From: Anoxynatronum sp033549305
GTDB taxonomy: Bacteria > Bacillota > Clostridia > Peptostreptococcales > Tindalliaceae
Assembly: GCA_033549305.1 (NCBI GenBank)
Contig: JAWSUV010000138.1
Span: forward strand, 1-7,041
Direction of reading: 5' to 3'
Length of the DNA: 7,041 bases
The notes beneath the pieces were generated by a model that saw nothing but the letters and a program-made list of their open reading frames with translations, made no database searches and was not told the origin of the DNA. The translations under genes were made by a program, and so were the position numbers. Below are positions 1 to 5,268 of this stretch, piece by piece (the first letter of the stretch is position 1; each line of letters starts with the position of its first letter).

Positions 1-97
1 CGTATAACCTCTCTGTCTTCTCAGCAATATTCTTTCCTGATAAAAATATCGTATGATCTTCCACCTGCTCAAATCATGGTATCTGCCATTCAGGCAC

Positions 98-135
98 GGA
101 AAAAGCCGAAGCCATTCTACTAAAGCGGCTTCGGC
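98..135 (-). terminator. Intrinsic terminator of the amidohydrolase-opine dehydrogenase operon
   Basis: A perfect 9-bp inverted repeat, GCCGAAGCC (105-113) and GGCTTCGGC (127-135), has a 13-nt loop. Read on the minus strand, the stem is followed by a run of five T (AAAAA at 100-104 on the plus strand). It lies 25 nt past the stop codon of the opine dehydrogenase, where the operon should end. I see no gene in bases 1-97. Confidence 0.88.
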
Positions 136-160
136 GTGTAGGAACGCAAGCTCGGAGCGG

Positions 161-1282
161 TTATTCCAGTCCGAAGAAATCGATGATTTCTTCAATGCTT
201 TTGTCATGGAGACCGTACTTTTCCAGGGTGCGGGTTTCCGCCCGAAGGTCTTTACCCACCAGGATGCCTGCCAGGCTGATGATGGCCGAGGTGATGGGGG
301 TGCTGACCCCCGCCTTTTTGCCCATGTCCTCCACGGAGGCCAGCCCGTAGGGAATGTCTTCCGTAAGGTAGCGGTTATTAAAGGAGTCCGGTGCCTTGCT
401 CCACTGGTACATGGGATTCAGGGCAATGGTTTCGTACAGGGTGTCGCCGGAAGCTCCCTGGTCGCCGTACCATTCCAGGTCCTGCTCATACATGGTGCGC
501 ATCCTGACGCCAAAGGCGTCCCCGATGGCCATCCGTTCCCGGTCCATGGCATCGATGACCTCGCCCACCTTGGGGGTGAAGCCTTCCCGGTAGAACAGGA
601 AGTCGCCCTTAGTCCGTTCCAGCAGGCCGGCGTTTAACACCATAATGGGCGTGTGGACAATGGAATTGGAGTTGCTCAGCCCCGTCTCGATGATGTTGTG
701 GCCGGGGAGCACATCCGGATACACCTGCTGGATGAGGCTCATCACCCGGTTGTTGTGGTATGCGGGAAGAGCGGCGATGCGCAGGCCCTTTTTGTAGCCC
801 CGGATCCAGATGGTGACGGGGTCTTTTTTCCGGCAGGCGTAGATCATGCACTCGGCTTCGGCAAAGACCACGTCTTTGGCGGTGCCTTTTTCCTGGAAAA
901 CGGTGTAGAAATCCAGGGCGCCGCCAAAATTGCCCGGATTGATAATGACCACCTGGCCGTCCCGCAGATGGGGAGCGCAGTATTCGGCAAAGGTCCGGTG
1001 GGCAAAGGAGGGCACGACCACCATCACCACGTTGGTGCCGTTCAGTGCCTGGGCGATGTCGGTGGTGATGAGCTTGATGTTGGCGAACCCTTCGATGGTA
1101 GGGGTGTCCGGGAGCTTTTCGATATGCACCCCGCCGATTTCCTGCATAGGCCGGATGCTTTCCGCGTAGTCGGGATGCTCCCACAGGTGGACATCAAAGC
1201 CGCGGATGGTAAGGTCGGCCGCGGTGGCGACACCGCCGTTGCCGGCTCCCAATACGGTGAAAGTTGCTTTTTTGCTGCTCAT
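161..1282 (-). CDS. NAD(P)-dependent opine dehydrogenase (octopine/nopaline dehydrogenase family)
   Basis: The 373-residue product has the two-domain layout of opine dehydrogenases, which reversibly and reductively condense an amino acid with a 2-oxo acid using NAD(P)H in the cytoplasm. The N-terminal Rossmann fold shows TVLGAGNGG (dinucleotide loop G12-G17) and an acidic/His stretch LWEHPDY near 33-39. It continues through VVVPSFAH (88-95) and INPGNFGG (114-121). The C-terminal helical domain carries SNSNSIVHTP, whose His210 lies where the family has its catalytic His. Length is normal for the family. The ATG at 1282 is supported by an AAGGAGG site at 1290-1296. The ATG overlaps the stop of the upstream amidohydrolase (ATGA), which indicates translational coupling. 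The amino acid and keto acid substrates cannot be read from sequence. Family assignment is firm; the exact reaction is not. Confidence 0.9.
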   Translation of the reverse strand: MSSKKATFTVLGAGNGGVATAADLTIRGFDVHLWEHPDYAESIRPMQEIGGVHIEKLPDTPTIEGFANIKLITTDIAQALNGTNVVMVVVPSFAHRTFAEYCAPHLRDGQVVIINPGNFGGALDFYTVFQEKGTAKDVVFAEAECMIYACRKKDPVTIWIRGYKKGLRIAALPAYHNNRVMSLIQQVYPDVLPGHNIIETGLSNSNSIVHTPIMVLNAGLLERTKGDFLFYREGFTPKVGEVIDAMDRERMAIGDAFGVRMRTMYEQDLEWYGDQGASGDTLYETIALNPMYQWSKAPDSFNNRYLTEDIPYGLASVEDMGKKAGVSTPITSAIISLAGILVGKDLRAETRTLEKYGLHDKSIEEIIDFFGLE

Positions 1283-2652
1283 TCTGAACCCTCCTTTTTG
1301 GTTGGTGTGGTATTGCTCCAGGCTACAAGACCGTTAATATAGACTTCCTTGATGTGGCTGATTTCGGCTGGGTCCGTGATGACAAAGTCCGCGTGAAAGC
1401 CTTTCTGGATCAGGCCCCTGCGAGGCGCAATCCGGGGGATGGCTTTCCGCACGTTTCCGGTTCCCATGGCAATGGCCCGGGGAATGTCACAGAACCCTTT
1501 TCTGACCAGCCGGGACATTCCTTCGTAAACCCCGTCCCAGTAACCGCCGTTATAGTCGGTGGAGATGATGTCGGCCAGCCCGCTTTCACCCAGGCGGTCA
1601 AAATATTCCGGGGATACGCCGGAGAACTGCTGCGACTGTTCGGTGATGTCGAAGGTCCCCAGGTCAATGACTGCGCCCAGGGCTTTGAGTCGTTCCGCCC
1701 AGATGACGGCTTCTTCCACTTCGAACGTGTCGTGGTTGCAGTGGGCAGCGACGACGGTCACTTCCCTCCGGTTCCGGAGGAGGAGTTCCTCGATTTTTTT
1801 AACCGAGGGAGCCGAAGTGTGGTAGATCACCGGCAAGCCCGTCTCCCGGGCAGCGGCCATAGTCTCATCAAATCCCTCGAGGGCGGTGCCGATGGAAGTC
1901 ATCACGCTTTTCCGGATGATTTCCGCGGTTTCTTCCGGGGTAATCAGGTGCTGAAGCCCGTATTCCCGGAGGAGGTGGTCCACCTCCGTCCGGTTGAAGC
2001 CGCTAAAGTCCATATATCTACTCAGCACAGCCAATTTCAGCGCTTTTGCCTGAAAGGTGTTGATCGTGACATTGGTTTTCTGCAGGATGGCTTGTGGTAT
2101 GTAGAGGTAGTCCTGGCCGCCGCCGCCCAGGGTATGGCCGCCGCCGGATTCGCCCACCGCCACTGCGTTCTGCTCCGCCATTTCCTGGACGGTCATGGTT
2201 TTGTGGGCATCCGTCAGCCCCTTTCCGTCAACCATTTCCGCCGCCTTAAGGCTGGCTGGCGTATGGGCAGTGGTGAGACAGAGGTTCGCCCCGGTTTCTT
2301 CCTTTAGCCCTTCTATGTCGGAAAAGCGGGAAAAGCCGCATACGTTGCAGATGGTGGTGGTTCCTTGGCTGAGATGACGCCTGATGTTGCCGATGACCCT
2401 GCTTCTGGGCAAAGGCTCCGCTCCGCTGGGATACAGGGGTCCTGCAGCGCATCCATGGGTATGGTAGTTGACGGCTCCGGGAGCAACCAGCCAGCTCTCG
2501 GCATCGATGATCCGGATGTCGGATGCGGCGGGGATTTCGTCCACACCGGTGATGTCAGCAACAACCCCGTCCTTCACCCAGAGGGCCTTGTGATACAACA
2601 GCCTGCTGCCATCGCCTGTGGCAATGGCTCCGCACTTGATGACACTGTCCAT
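1279..2652 (-). CDS. Amidohydrolase-superfamily metal-dependent hydrolase
   Basis: The 457-residue product has the order of metal ligands of the amidohydrolase superfamily: NYHTHG near the start of the barrel (His64, His66), VIYHTS (His278), AAHCNHD (His304) and STDYNGG (Asp366). The C-terminal segment KGFHADFVITDP (417-428) is the returning strand of the small composite beta domain typical of imidazolonepropionase/enamidase/dihydroorotase-like members. I could not place the bridging carboxylated Lys or Glu with confidence; Glu168 in VGESGGGH is one candidate. The family hydrolyses C-N bonds in amides, cyclic amides or imines. Because this gene is first in a coupled operon with an opine dehydrogenase, it may act on the same compound or a precursor; that is inference. 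A frame extends upstream to 2859, but the AAAGGAGG site at 2659-2666 fixes the start at 2652. Confidence 0.87.
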   Translation of the reverse strand: MDSVIKCGAIATGDGSRLLYHKALWVKDGVVADITGVDEIPAASDIRIIDAESWLVAPGAVNYHTHGCAAGPLYPSGAEPLPRSRVIGNIRRHLSQGTTTICNVCGFSRFSDIEGLKEETGANLCLTTAHTPASLKAAEMVDGKGLTDAHKTMTVQEMAEQNAVAVGESGGGHTLGGGGQDYLYIPQAILQKTNVTINTFQAKALKLAVLSRYMDFSGFNRTEVDHLLREYGLQHLITPEETAEIIRKSVMTSIGTALEGFDETMAAARETGLPVIYHTSAPSVKKIEELLLRNRREVTVVAAHCNHDTFEVEEAVIWAERLKALGAVIDLGTFDITEQSQQFSGVSPEYFDRLGESGLADIISTDYNGGYWDGVYEGMSRLVRKGFCDIPRAIAMGTGNVRKAIPRIAPRRGLIQKGFHADFVITDPAEISHIKEVYINGLVAWSNTTPTKKEGSE

Positions 2653-2658
2653 ATGATT

Positions 2659-2666
2659 CCTCCTTT
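2659..2666 (-). promoter_or_regulatory. Ribosome binding site that sets the amidohydrolase start
   Basis: AAAGGAGG on the minus strand lies 6 nt before the ATG at 2652. The open frame continues 69 codons further upstream, but that part has no such site and runs into the remnant ABM repeat, so this site decides the start. Confidence 0.85.
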
Positions 2667-2706
2667 CCCGTATGCCGGGCTTATGAAGTGTCATTGGTTT
2701 AGTACC

Positions 2707-2712
2707 ATTATA
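2707..2712 (-). promoter_or_regulatory. Candidate -10 box for the amidohydrolase operon
   Basis: A perfect TATAAT on the minus strand lies about 55 nt before the amidohydrolase ATG, downstream of an A-rich tract (2730-2755) that could act as an UP element. There is no convincing TTGACA-like box at 16-18 nt, so this is only a candidate. Confidence 0.4.
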
Positions 2713-2816
2713 CAGCACTGCCGCGCAATTTCCTTTATTTTTTTTCATTTTTCTGTGAATGGCGCAAAGGAGAATACGGGACGAACAAAGAAACAGCCCT
2801 TTCGGATAAGAAGAGA

Positions 2817-2849
2817 GCCGGACAGGCCATTCAAATGACACTGCCCGGC
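2817..2849 (-). terminator. Possible terminator-like hairpin after the ABM remnant
   Basis: GCCGGACAG (2817-2825) can pair with CTGCCCGGC (2841-2849) with one G-U pair when transcribed on the minus strand. The stem is followed by a pyrimidine-rich but not T-only stretch. It could separate the NTF2-like transcript from the amidohydrolase operon. The tail is weak. Confidence 0.3.
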
Positions 2850-2851
2850 AC

Positions 2852-2886
2852 GGAATCACATACCATTATAAGACAAACCTAATCAT
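2852..2886 (-). pseudogene. Remnant of a duplicated ABM-like gene (first 11-12 codons, stop at codon 7)
   Basis: Read on the minus strand from the ATG at 2886, the bases give MIRFVL, stop, then WYVIP. The intact ABM-like gene (start 4124) begins MIMFVIKWYVIP. Position by position the two DNA segments align without gaps from plus-strand 2852 to 2886 (offset 1238). Codon 7, AAA (Lys) in the intact gene, is TAA here. The similarity continues upstream through the leader RNA (2918-3004), so a leader-gene unit was duplicated and then lost its body. Beyond about codon 12 only weak resemblance remains (a shared EW further along), and no working protein can be made from this start. Confidence 0.72.
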
Positions 2887-2917
2887 TCAAGAAAACTCCT
2901 TCCGATGATGGCTACAC

Positions 2918-2943
2918 AAAAACCGGCCATTTTCAGGCCGGTT
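2918..2943 (-). terminator. Intrinsic terminator inside riboswitch copy 1
   Basis: A perfect 8-bp stem, AACCGGCC/GGCCGGTT (2921-2928, 2936-2943), is followed on the minus strand by a run of T (AAAAA at 2918-2922 on plus). It may now act as the terminator of the NTF2-like gene's transcript, which reads into it from 3124. Confidence 0.75.
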
Positions 2944-3004
2944 ACGTTACTCACTCCCCCCTGGTGCTGAGTGTCCAATCTCCACCAGAAAGTTGACGTG
3001 TCCT
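2918..3004 (-). ncRNA. Decayed c-di-GMP-II-like riboswitch (copy 1)
   Basis: This is the degenerate counterpart of the leader at 4155-4241. It keeps the CTGGTG/CACCAG core of the main stem (2983-2988 with 2961-2966), the UUGGAC loop, the 3' GUAACCGGCC and the terminator. It has lost three outer base pairs of the stem, the 5' GAUGA motif (now GUCAA) and two of the four pseudoknot pairs (2971-2974 with 2944-2947). It sits in front of the dead ABM remnant, so loss of selection on the RNA and on the gene go together. It probably no longer binds ligand, although the terminator may still fold. Confidence 0.6.
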
Positions 3005-3067
3005 TAGGTCTTCCGACTATGGGTCGATATAAGGTACACGATAGACCGATCAGATGGTTGTTGACCT

Positions 3068-3098
3068 CGAAACCGGCAAAAGAAACCTGCAGTCCGAC
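3068..3098. repeat. Left inverted repeat flanking the NTF2-like gene (partner 3624-3659)
   Basis: The segment begins GAAACCGG and ends in the 13-mer CCTGCAGTCCGAC (3086-3098). The same two blocks occur in the same order on the opposite strand at 3659-3624, with a few extra bases between them and an exact 13-mer match at 3624-3636. The repeats enclose the NTF2-like gene and resemble terminal inverted repeats of a small mobile unit, but I see no transposase and no clear target duplication. Confidence 0.5.
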
Positions 3099-3123
3099 AG
3101 TCTGCGAATAACCAAACGAAGGG

Positions 3124-3564
3124 TTAATCCAGCCCTTTATTGAGCTGGTGAACAAGGGTGTTGACGATTTTCTTGGGCAGCCAGGTGGATGTGGCCTGTT
3201 CCGCAATGGCAAGACGGTCAAAGACGGTTTTCATTTCCTTGACCTGGTCTCCGCTGAACTGGTAGGTACACATGGCCAGGAAATCGACCTGTTCACCCTG
3301 CATGATGCCGGAGATGCGGTGTTCATAGGAAGCAGCATCGCCCTGGACCAGGATGCCCGGCCCTGTTTCGGTGAATTTGAGTTGTTTGCTGTTTTGGTCG
3401 TTCCAGTTCAGGTAGCGTTTCACTTCTTCTTTCCCCGTAAATGTGCCGAAGGGATTTGCCCAGGTAATGTCATCGGTACACAGAGACAGCGCTTTCTCCA
3501 CGTCTGTTTCTTCTAAGCATTTTACGAAGGTACGCATGACTTCCTTCTTCTTTTCATCTGACAT
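3124..3564 (-). CDS. NTF2/SnoaL-like small protein
   Basis: The 146-residue cytoplasmic protein starts MSDEKKKEVMRTFVKCLEET and has the pattern of NTF2-like alpha+beta cone folds. An N-terminal helix is followed by LSLCTDDITWANPFGTFTGK (26-45), then a helix KEEVKRYLNW (45-54), and beta strands around 61-117, including EHRISGIMQGEQVDFLAM and the YQFSGDQVKEMKTVFD strand pair. Asp31/Asp32 and the WANPFG turn sit where this fold lines its pocket. The family includes polyketide cyclases, isomerases and many proteins of unknown role, so substrate is open. An ideal AGGAGGTG at 3571-3578 sets the start at 3564; an upstream in-frame ATG at 3639 has no such site. It lies 251 nt downstream of the ABM-like gene, with its own structured leader and flanking inverted repeats. 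Confidence 0.8.
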   Translation of the reverse strand: MSDEKKKEVMRTFVKCLEETDVEKALSLCTDDITWANPFGTFTGKEEVKRYLNWNDQNSKQLKFTETGPGILVQGDAASYEHRISGIMQGEQVDFLAMCTYQFSGDQVKEMKTVFDRLAIAEQATSTWLPKKIVNTLVHQLNKGLD

Positions 3565-3623
3565 CGGATTCACCTCCTCCGCTGTGCTTGAAATCCGGTC
3601 AGTTGAAGGAATACAGTTTTTTC

Positions 3624-3659
3624 GTCGGACTGCAGGCAATGGATGATTTTCCCGGTTTC
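3624..3659. repeat. Right inverted repeat flanking the NTF2-like gene (partner 3068-3098)
   Basis: GTCGGACTGCAGG (3624-3636) is the exact reverse complement of 3086-3098. CCGGTTTC, ending at 3659, is the reverse complement of the outer block at 3068. The two blocks are separated by about six more bases than in the left copy. Confidence 0.5.
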
Positions 3660-3755
3660 TGCTTCTGTCAGTTCCCTGGTTTTGACACTCCAGGGAGGAT
3701 AGCTTTTGCGGGAAACCGGGCAGATCATATTAAGACGCTTTAAGACGCTGCCCGG
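3651..3755 (-). promoter_or_regulatory. Leader with mutually exclusive stems upstream of the NTF2-like gene
   Basis: Three inverted repeats overlap here. CCGGGCAG/CTGCCCGG (3716-3723 with 3748-3755) is an 8-bp stem. CCCGGTTTC/GAAACCGGG (3651-3659 with 3712-3720) is a 9-bp stem that shares bases 3716-3720 with the first, so only one can form. Inside the second lies a 7-bp hairpin, TCCCTGG/CCAGGGA (3673-3679 with 3690-3696). A tandem 9-bp repeat, TAAGACGCT, occurs at 3731-3739 and 3741-3749. On the minus strand this precedes the NTF2-like start by about 90-190 nt. No U-run follows the stems, so it is not a plain terminator. I do not recognise it as a known RNA class. Confidence 0.45.
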
Positions 3756-3815
3756 CTTAATGGCCGTCTCATTGGTTATTTGAATCTCTTTTCAGCAGCA
3801 GTCAGAGGCAATCCT

Positions 3816-4124
3816 CTAACCTTCAGGACGTATGGGTTTCGGGACAACCGGTGAAGGACCCCATAATTCGGCTGTTACATTGGCACACAGATCGTAGGTT
3901 TCCTGAAACATATCGAAACATTGTTCATGCCAGGAAGCAAAATCAGCCATGTTTTCAAACTCATAGGTCACCACGGCCTGGGTATCACCAATGGCGGCTC
4001 GGTAAGCCCGAAACTCTTTGACTCCGGGGACCTTGAGCGTACGGGGTATGATTGACTTGGTCCATTCCAAATACTTGTCTTTGGTGGAAGGGATCACATA
4101 CCATTTGATGACGAACATAATCAT
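3816..4124 (-). CDS. ABM-like (antibiotic biosynthesis monooxygenase, dimeric alpha/beta-barrel) protein
   Basis: The 102-residue protein begins MIMFVIKWYVIPSTKDKYLE. It follows the ABM/dimeric alpha-beta barrel pattern: a first strand ending in a VIP turn, helix 1 (14-27), a PGVKEFRAYRA strand (33-43), a strand TQAVVTYEFEN (48-58), an amphipathic helix ADFASWHEQCFDMF (61-74), and a C-terminal strand AELWGPS (85-91). The tail is Pro-rich (PVVPKPIRPEG). Members are small homodimers that include cofactor-free monooxygenases and heme-degrading enzymes. I see no residues that fix a substrate here. The ATG at 4124 has GGGAGGTG at 4130-4137. It is the gene under control of the leader at 4155-4241. 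Its 5' end is duplicated in decayed form at 2852-2886. The NTF2-like gene follows 251 nt downstream; both are small folds often found in polyketide or xenobiotic chemistry. Confidence 0.78.
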   Translation of the reverse strand: MIMFVIKWYVIPSTKDKYLEWTKSIIPRTLKVPGVKEFRAYRAAIGDTQAVVTYEFENMADFASWHEQCFDMFQETYDLCANVTAELWGPSPVVPKPIRPEG

Positions 4125-4154
4125 GCAAACACCTCCCTTCGATGACGGCCATAC

Positions 4155-4180
4155 AAAAACCGGCCATTTTCAGGCCGGTT
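4155..4180 (-). terminator. Expression-platform terminator of the ABM riboswitch
   Basis: The 8-bp stem AACCGGCC/GGCCGGTT (4158-4165, 4173-4180) has a 7-nt loop and a U-run on the minus strand (AAAAA at 4155-4159). It lies between the aptamer and the ABM ribosome binding site, so it can only be regulatory for that gene. Confidence 0.82.
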
Positions 4181-4241
4181 ACGCTATTCACTCGTTTCTG
4201 GTGCTGAGCGTCCAAACGCCACCAGAAAGTCATCGTGTCCT
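4155..4241 (-). ncRNA. Probable cyclic-di-GMP-II riboswitch controlling the ABM-like gene
   Basis: Read on the minus strand, the leader begins GGACACGAUGAC. It then forms a perfect 9-bp stem UUUCUGGUG/CACCAGAAA (4220-4228 with 4195-4203). The loop contains UUGG followed by ACGC (4208-4211). Downstream of the stem comes GAGUGAAUA, then GCGU (4181-4184), which pairs exactly with the loop ACGC as a pseudoknot, and then AACCGGCC. This order (GAUGA, stem with UUGG+4 in its loop, UA, the 4-nt complement, AACCGRCC) is what I recall for c-di-GMP-II riboswitches. AACCGGCC is also the 5' arm of the terminator at 4155-4180. Ligand binding should occupy it and let transcription continue (ON switch). The ABM ribosome binding site and ATG follow within about 30 nt. 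Class assignment is from memory of the consensus, not from a covariance search. Confidence 0.72.
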
Positions 4242-4243
4242 TC

Positions 4244-4538
4244 GATTGAATGAATGACTGTATTCATAATTTACCCGCATGATTCCTGATTTAATCATGT
4301 GTTCACCTTTTTGTGGCATTTTATTGTTCCCGCACATCAGAAATGAGCTTCAGGACCATGATACCCTCAATCGTTCGTCTCTTGCGAATGCTGGTCGGTT
4401 GTATTCTGCCCTTACCTCCTCGCAGGTGGGATAATCGTGATGTTATCACTTTACGTCATTTCTTTTAATATGTTAGTCCGCTGGTAAGGACAAAAGCCAC
4501 ATTCTTGCTGCAGGCGTTCCAAAAGGCCGGTTAAATGA
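4244..4538. other. Intergenic stretch between divergent units, no recognised gene
   Basis: The ABM unit points left and the DUF1475 unit points right, so this is a divergent regulatory region. The ABM leader promoter should lie near 4244-4300 on the minus strand, but I see only weak boxes. GTGAT-gtt-ATCAC (4437-4449) is a small perfect dyad that could be an operator. A full AGGAGGTAAGG on the minus strand (4410-4420) has no start codon at a usable distance. I see no recognisable protein or RNA gene. Confidence 0.4.
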
Positions 4539-4570
4539 TTGACAAATTCATCGAAAGGTATCTATATAAT
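4539..4570 (+). promoter_or_regulatory. Sigma-A-type promoter upstream of the DUF1475-like gene
   Basis: A perfect TTGACA (4539-4544) is followed after 17 nt by CTATAT (4562-4567), overlapping a perfect TATAAT at 4565-4570 (20-nt spacing). With the 17-nt spacing, transcription would begin near 4574. That leaves a leader of about 180 nt before the DUF1475-like gene, holding a possible small ORF. Confidence 0.68.
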
Positions 4571-4575
4571 ACGCA

Positions 4576-4686
4576 ATGAAATGGTTTAAAGGAGTCGACA
4601 GAAAGGATACCCCTGCTGAAACAATGGCAGGTGTTTTTGTGCACCGCAACCGCAAATATCTCATCATACAATTAAAAAACGAGTGA
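4576..4686 (+). CDS. Possible 36-residue ORF in the leader of the DUF1475-like gene
   Basis: An ATG almost at the predicted transcription start opens a 36-codon frame starting MKWFKGVDRKDTPAETMAG and ending LIIQLKNE before TGA. The product is basic, soluble and similar to nothing I recognise. No ribosome binding site can precede it if transcription starts near 4574, so it would need leaderless translation. An internal ATG at codon 17 is another possible start. It could be a leader peptide, a gene remnant or chance. Confidence 0.25.
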   Translation: MKWFKGVDRKDTPAETMAGVFVHRNRKYLIIQLKNE

Positions 4687-4754
4687 AACTGTCCTCAGAA
4701 TGGTATATGTATGTCAGGGATAATCTGTCAAATGACCTGAAATGAGGGATACGA

Positions 4755-5117
4755 ATGAAAATCGCACAATTGATTGCCTGGGTGGGGATTATCGCCATGA
4801 CTCTGGCTATTGGCAACGGCTTTATCGCCGGTGATTTCGGCGCCGACGGCGCTGAACTGCTGGCAAATCCTTGGGGGATCGTTTCCCTGGTGGACCTGTA
4901 TGTCGGATTTACCCTCTTCTCCCTGTGGATTGCCTTCCGCGAAGGCAGCCGGTTGACGGCGGCGGTATGGATATTTCTCATGATGACCCTTGGGTTCTTC
5001 ACTGCCAGCCTGTACATCCTCATCGCTCTCCACCAGTGTCGTGGAGACTGGCTCACGTTCTTCTTGAAGGACTGCAGAGAGCAGGTGCTGGAAGGTCTTC
5101 ATGAGCGGAATGAATGA
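4755..5117 (+). CDS. Small integral membrane protein, DUF1475-like
   Basis: The 120-residue protein has three predicted membrane helices at about residues 4-22, 42-60 and 68-92. The region between helices 1 and 2 contains DGAELLANPWGIVSLVDLYV, and helix 2 ends in FTLFSLWIAFRE. These are the conserved features I associate with DUF1475 proteins, whose function is unknown. The C-terminal tail (93-120) is hydrophilic and likely cytoplasmic. The ATG at 4755 has a modest GAGGG site at 4744-4748. The gene is led by the promoter at 4539-4570. The next gene starts 151 nt downstream with no terminator visible between, so the two may be co-transcribed. Confidence 0.78.
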   Translation: MKIAQLIAWVGIIAMTLAIGNGFIAGDFGADGAELLANPWGIVSLVDLYVGFTLFSLWIAFREGSRLTAAVWIFLMMTLGFFTASLYILIALHQCRGDWLTFFLKDCREQVLEGLHERNE

Positions 5118-5256
5118 TGATGATGGCCGGTAATAGGCGTTCAATCTCCCTGGCGGGGATAGTACTGGGTTTTAGTCCAGTTGCATGATTAATCACAGTG
5201 TAAGGTGGTATCAATGGATTGATGATTGAGATTTATTATCATTTTAGAACGGAACT

Positions 5257-5261
5257 GGAGG
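5257..5261 (+). promoter_or_regulatory. Ribosome binding site that sets the lipoprotein start
   Basis: GGAGG lies 7 nt before the ATG at 5269. An in-frame GTG at 5263 is only 1 nt away from it and so is too close to be the start. Confidence 0.8.
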
Positions 5262-5268
5262 TGTGATC

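Larger units (their letters stand above)
2852..3006 (-). repeat. Direct repeat copy 1 (partner 4089-4243)
   Basis: This segment matches 4089-4243 in the same orientation. The match is gap-free across the leader part (offset 1237) and across the coding start (offset 1238), with one single-base length difference between them. The repeat covers the leader RNA, its terminator, the ribosome binding region and the first ABM codons. Copy 1 carries the damaging differences: broken stem, lost GAUGA and a nonsense codon. Copy 2 at 4089-4243 is the functional-looking one. Confidence 0.85.
4089..4243 (-). repeat. Direct repeat copy 2 (partner 2852-3006), functional-looking
   Basis: This holds the intact leader RNA, terminator, ribosome binding site and first codons of the ABM-like gene. 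It is the probable parent of the decayed copy 1237-1238 bp away. The boundaries given are where I stop seeing aligned similarity. Confidence 0.85.

Noticed and set aside
653..2307. Long plus-strand open frames opposite the opine dehydrogenase and amidohydrolase (653-1342, 1354-2307; also 53-637)
   Set aside because: They lie antisense to two clearly recognisable enzymes, are low-complexity in His/Gly/Val/Asp as expected from mirrored codons, and lack family features and ribosome binding sites.
2653..2859. N-terminal extension of the amidohydrolase to an ATG at 2859
   Set aside because: The extension has no ribosome binding site, runs into the remnant repeat and shows no family similarity. 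The site at 2659-2666 clearly marks the start at 2652.
2883..4233. Minus-strand frames through both leader copies (2883-3221 and 3985-4233), which share a similar peptide
   Set aside because: The shared peptide is just translation of the repeated leader RNA. The frame is not kept in the third copy (stop and length change), and differences between copies are not mainly silent. Structure rather than protein is conserved.
4155..4241. c-di-GMP-I (GEMM), T-box or SAM riboswitch as the identity of the leader family
   Set aside because: The hallmark motifs of those classes (GGCAAACC and GACGCAAAGCC; GGGTGGNACCGCG; the SAM core) are absent, while the pseudoknot order fits c-di-GMP-II.
4321..4449. 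42-codon basic minus-strand frame from a GTG, with a perfect AGGAGGTAAGG inside it (4410-4420)
   Set aside because: The ribosome binding site lies within the frame and has no start codon at a usable distance. No ribosome binding site was noted before the GTG, and the sequence resembles no family I know.
5263..5265. GTG start for the lipoprotein
   Set aside because: It is 1 nt from the GGAGG site; the ATG at 5269 has proper spacing and gives a normal signal peptide.
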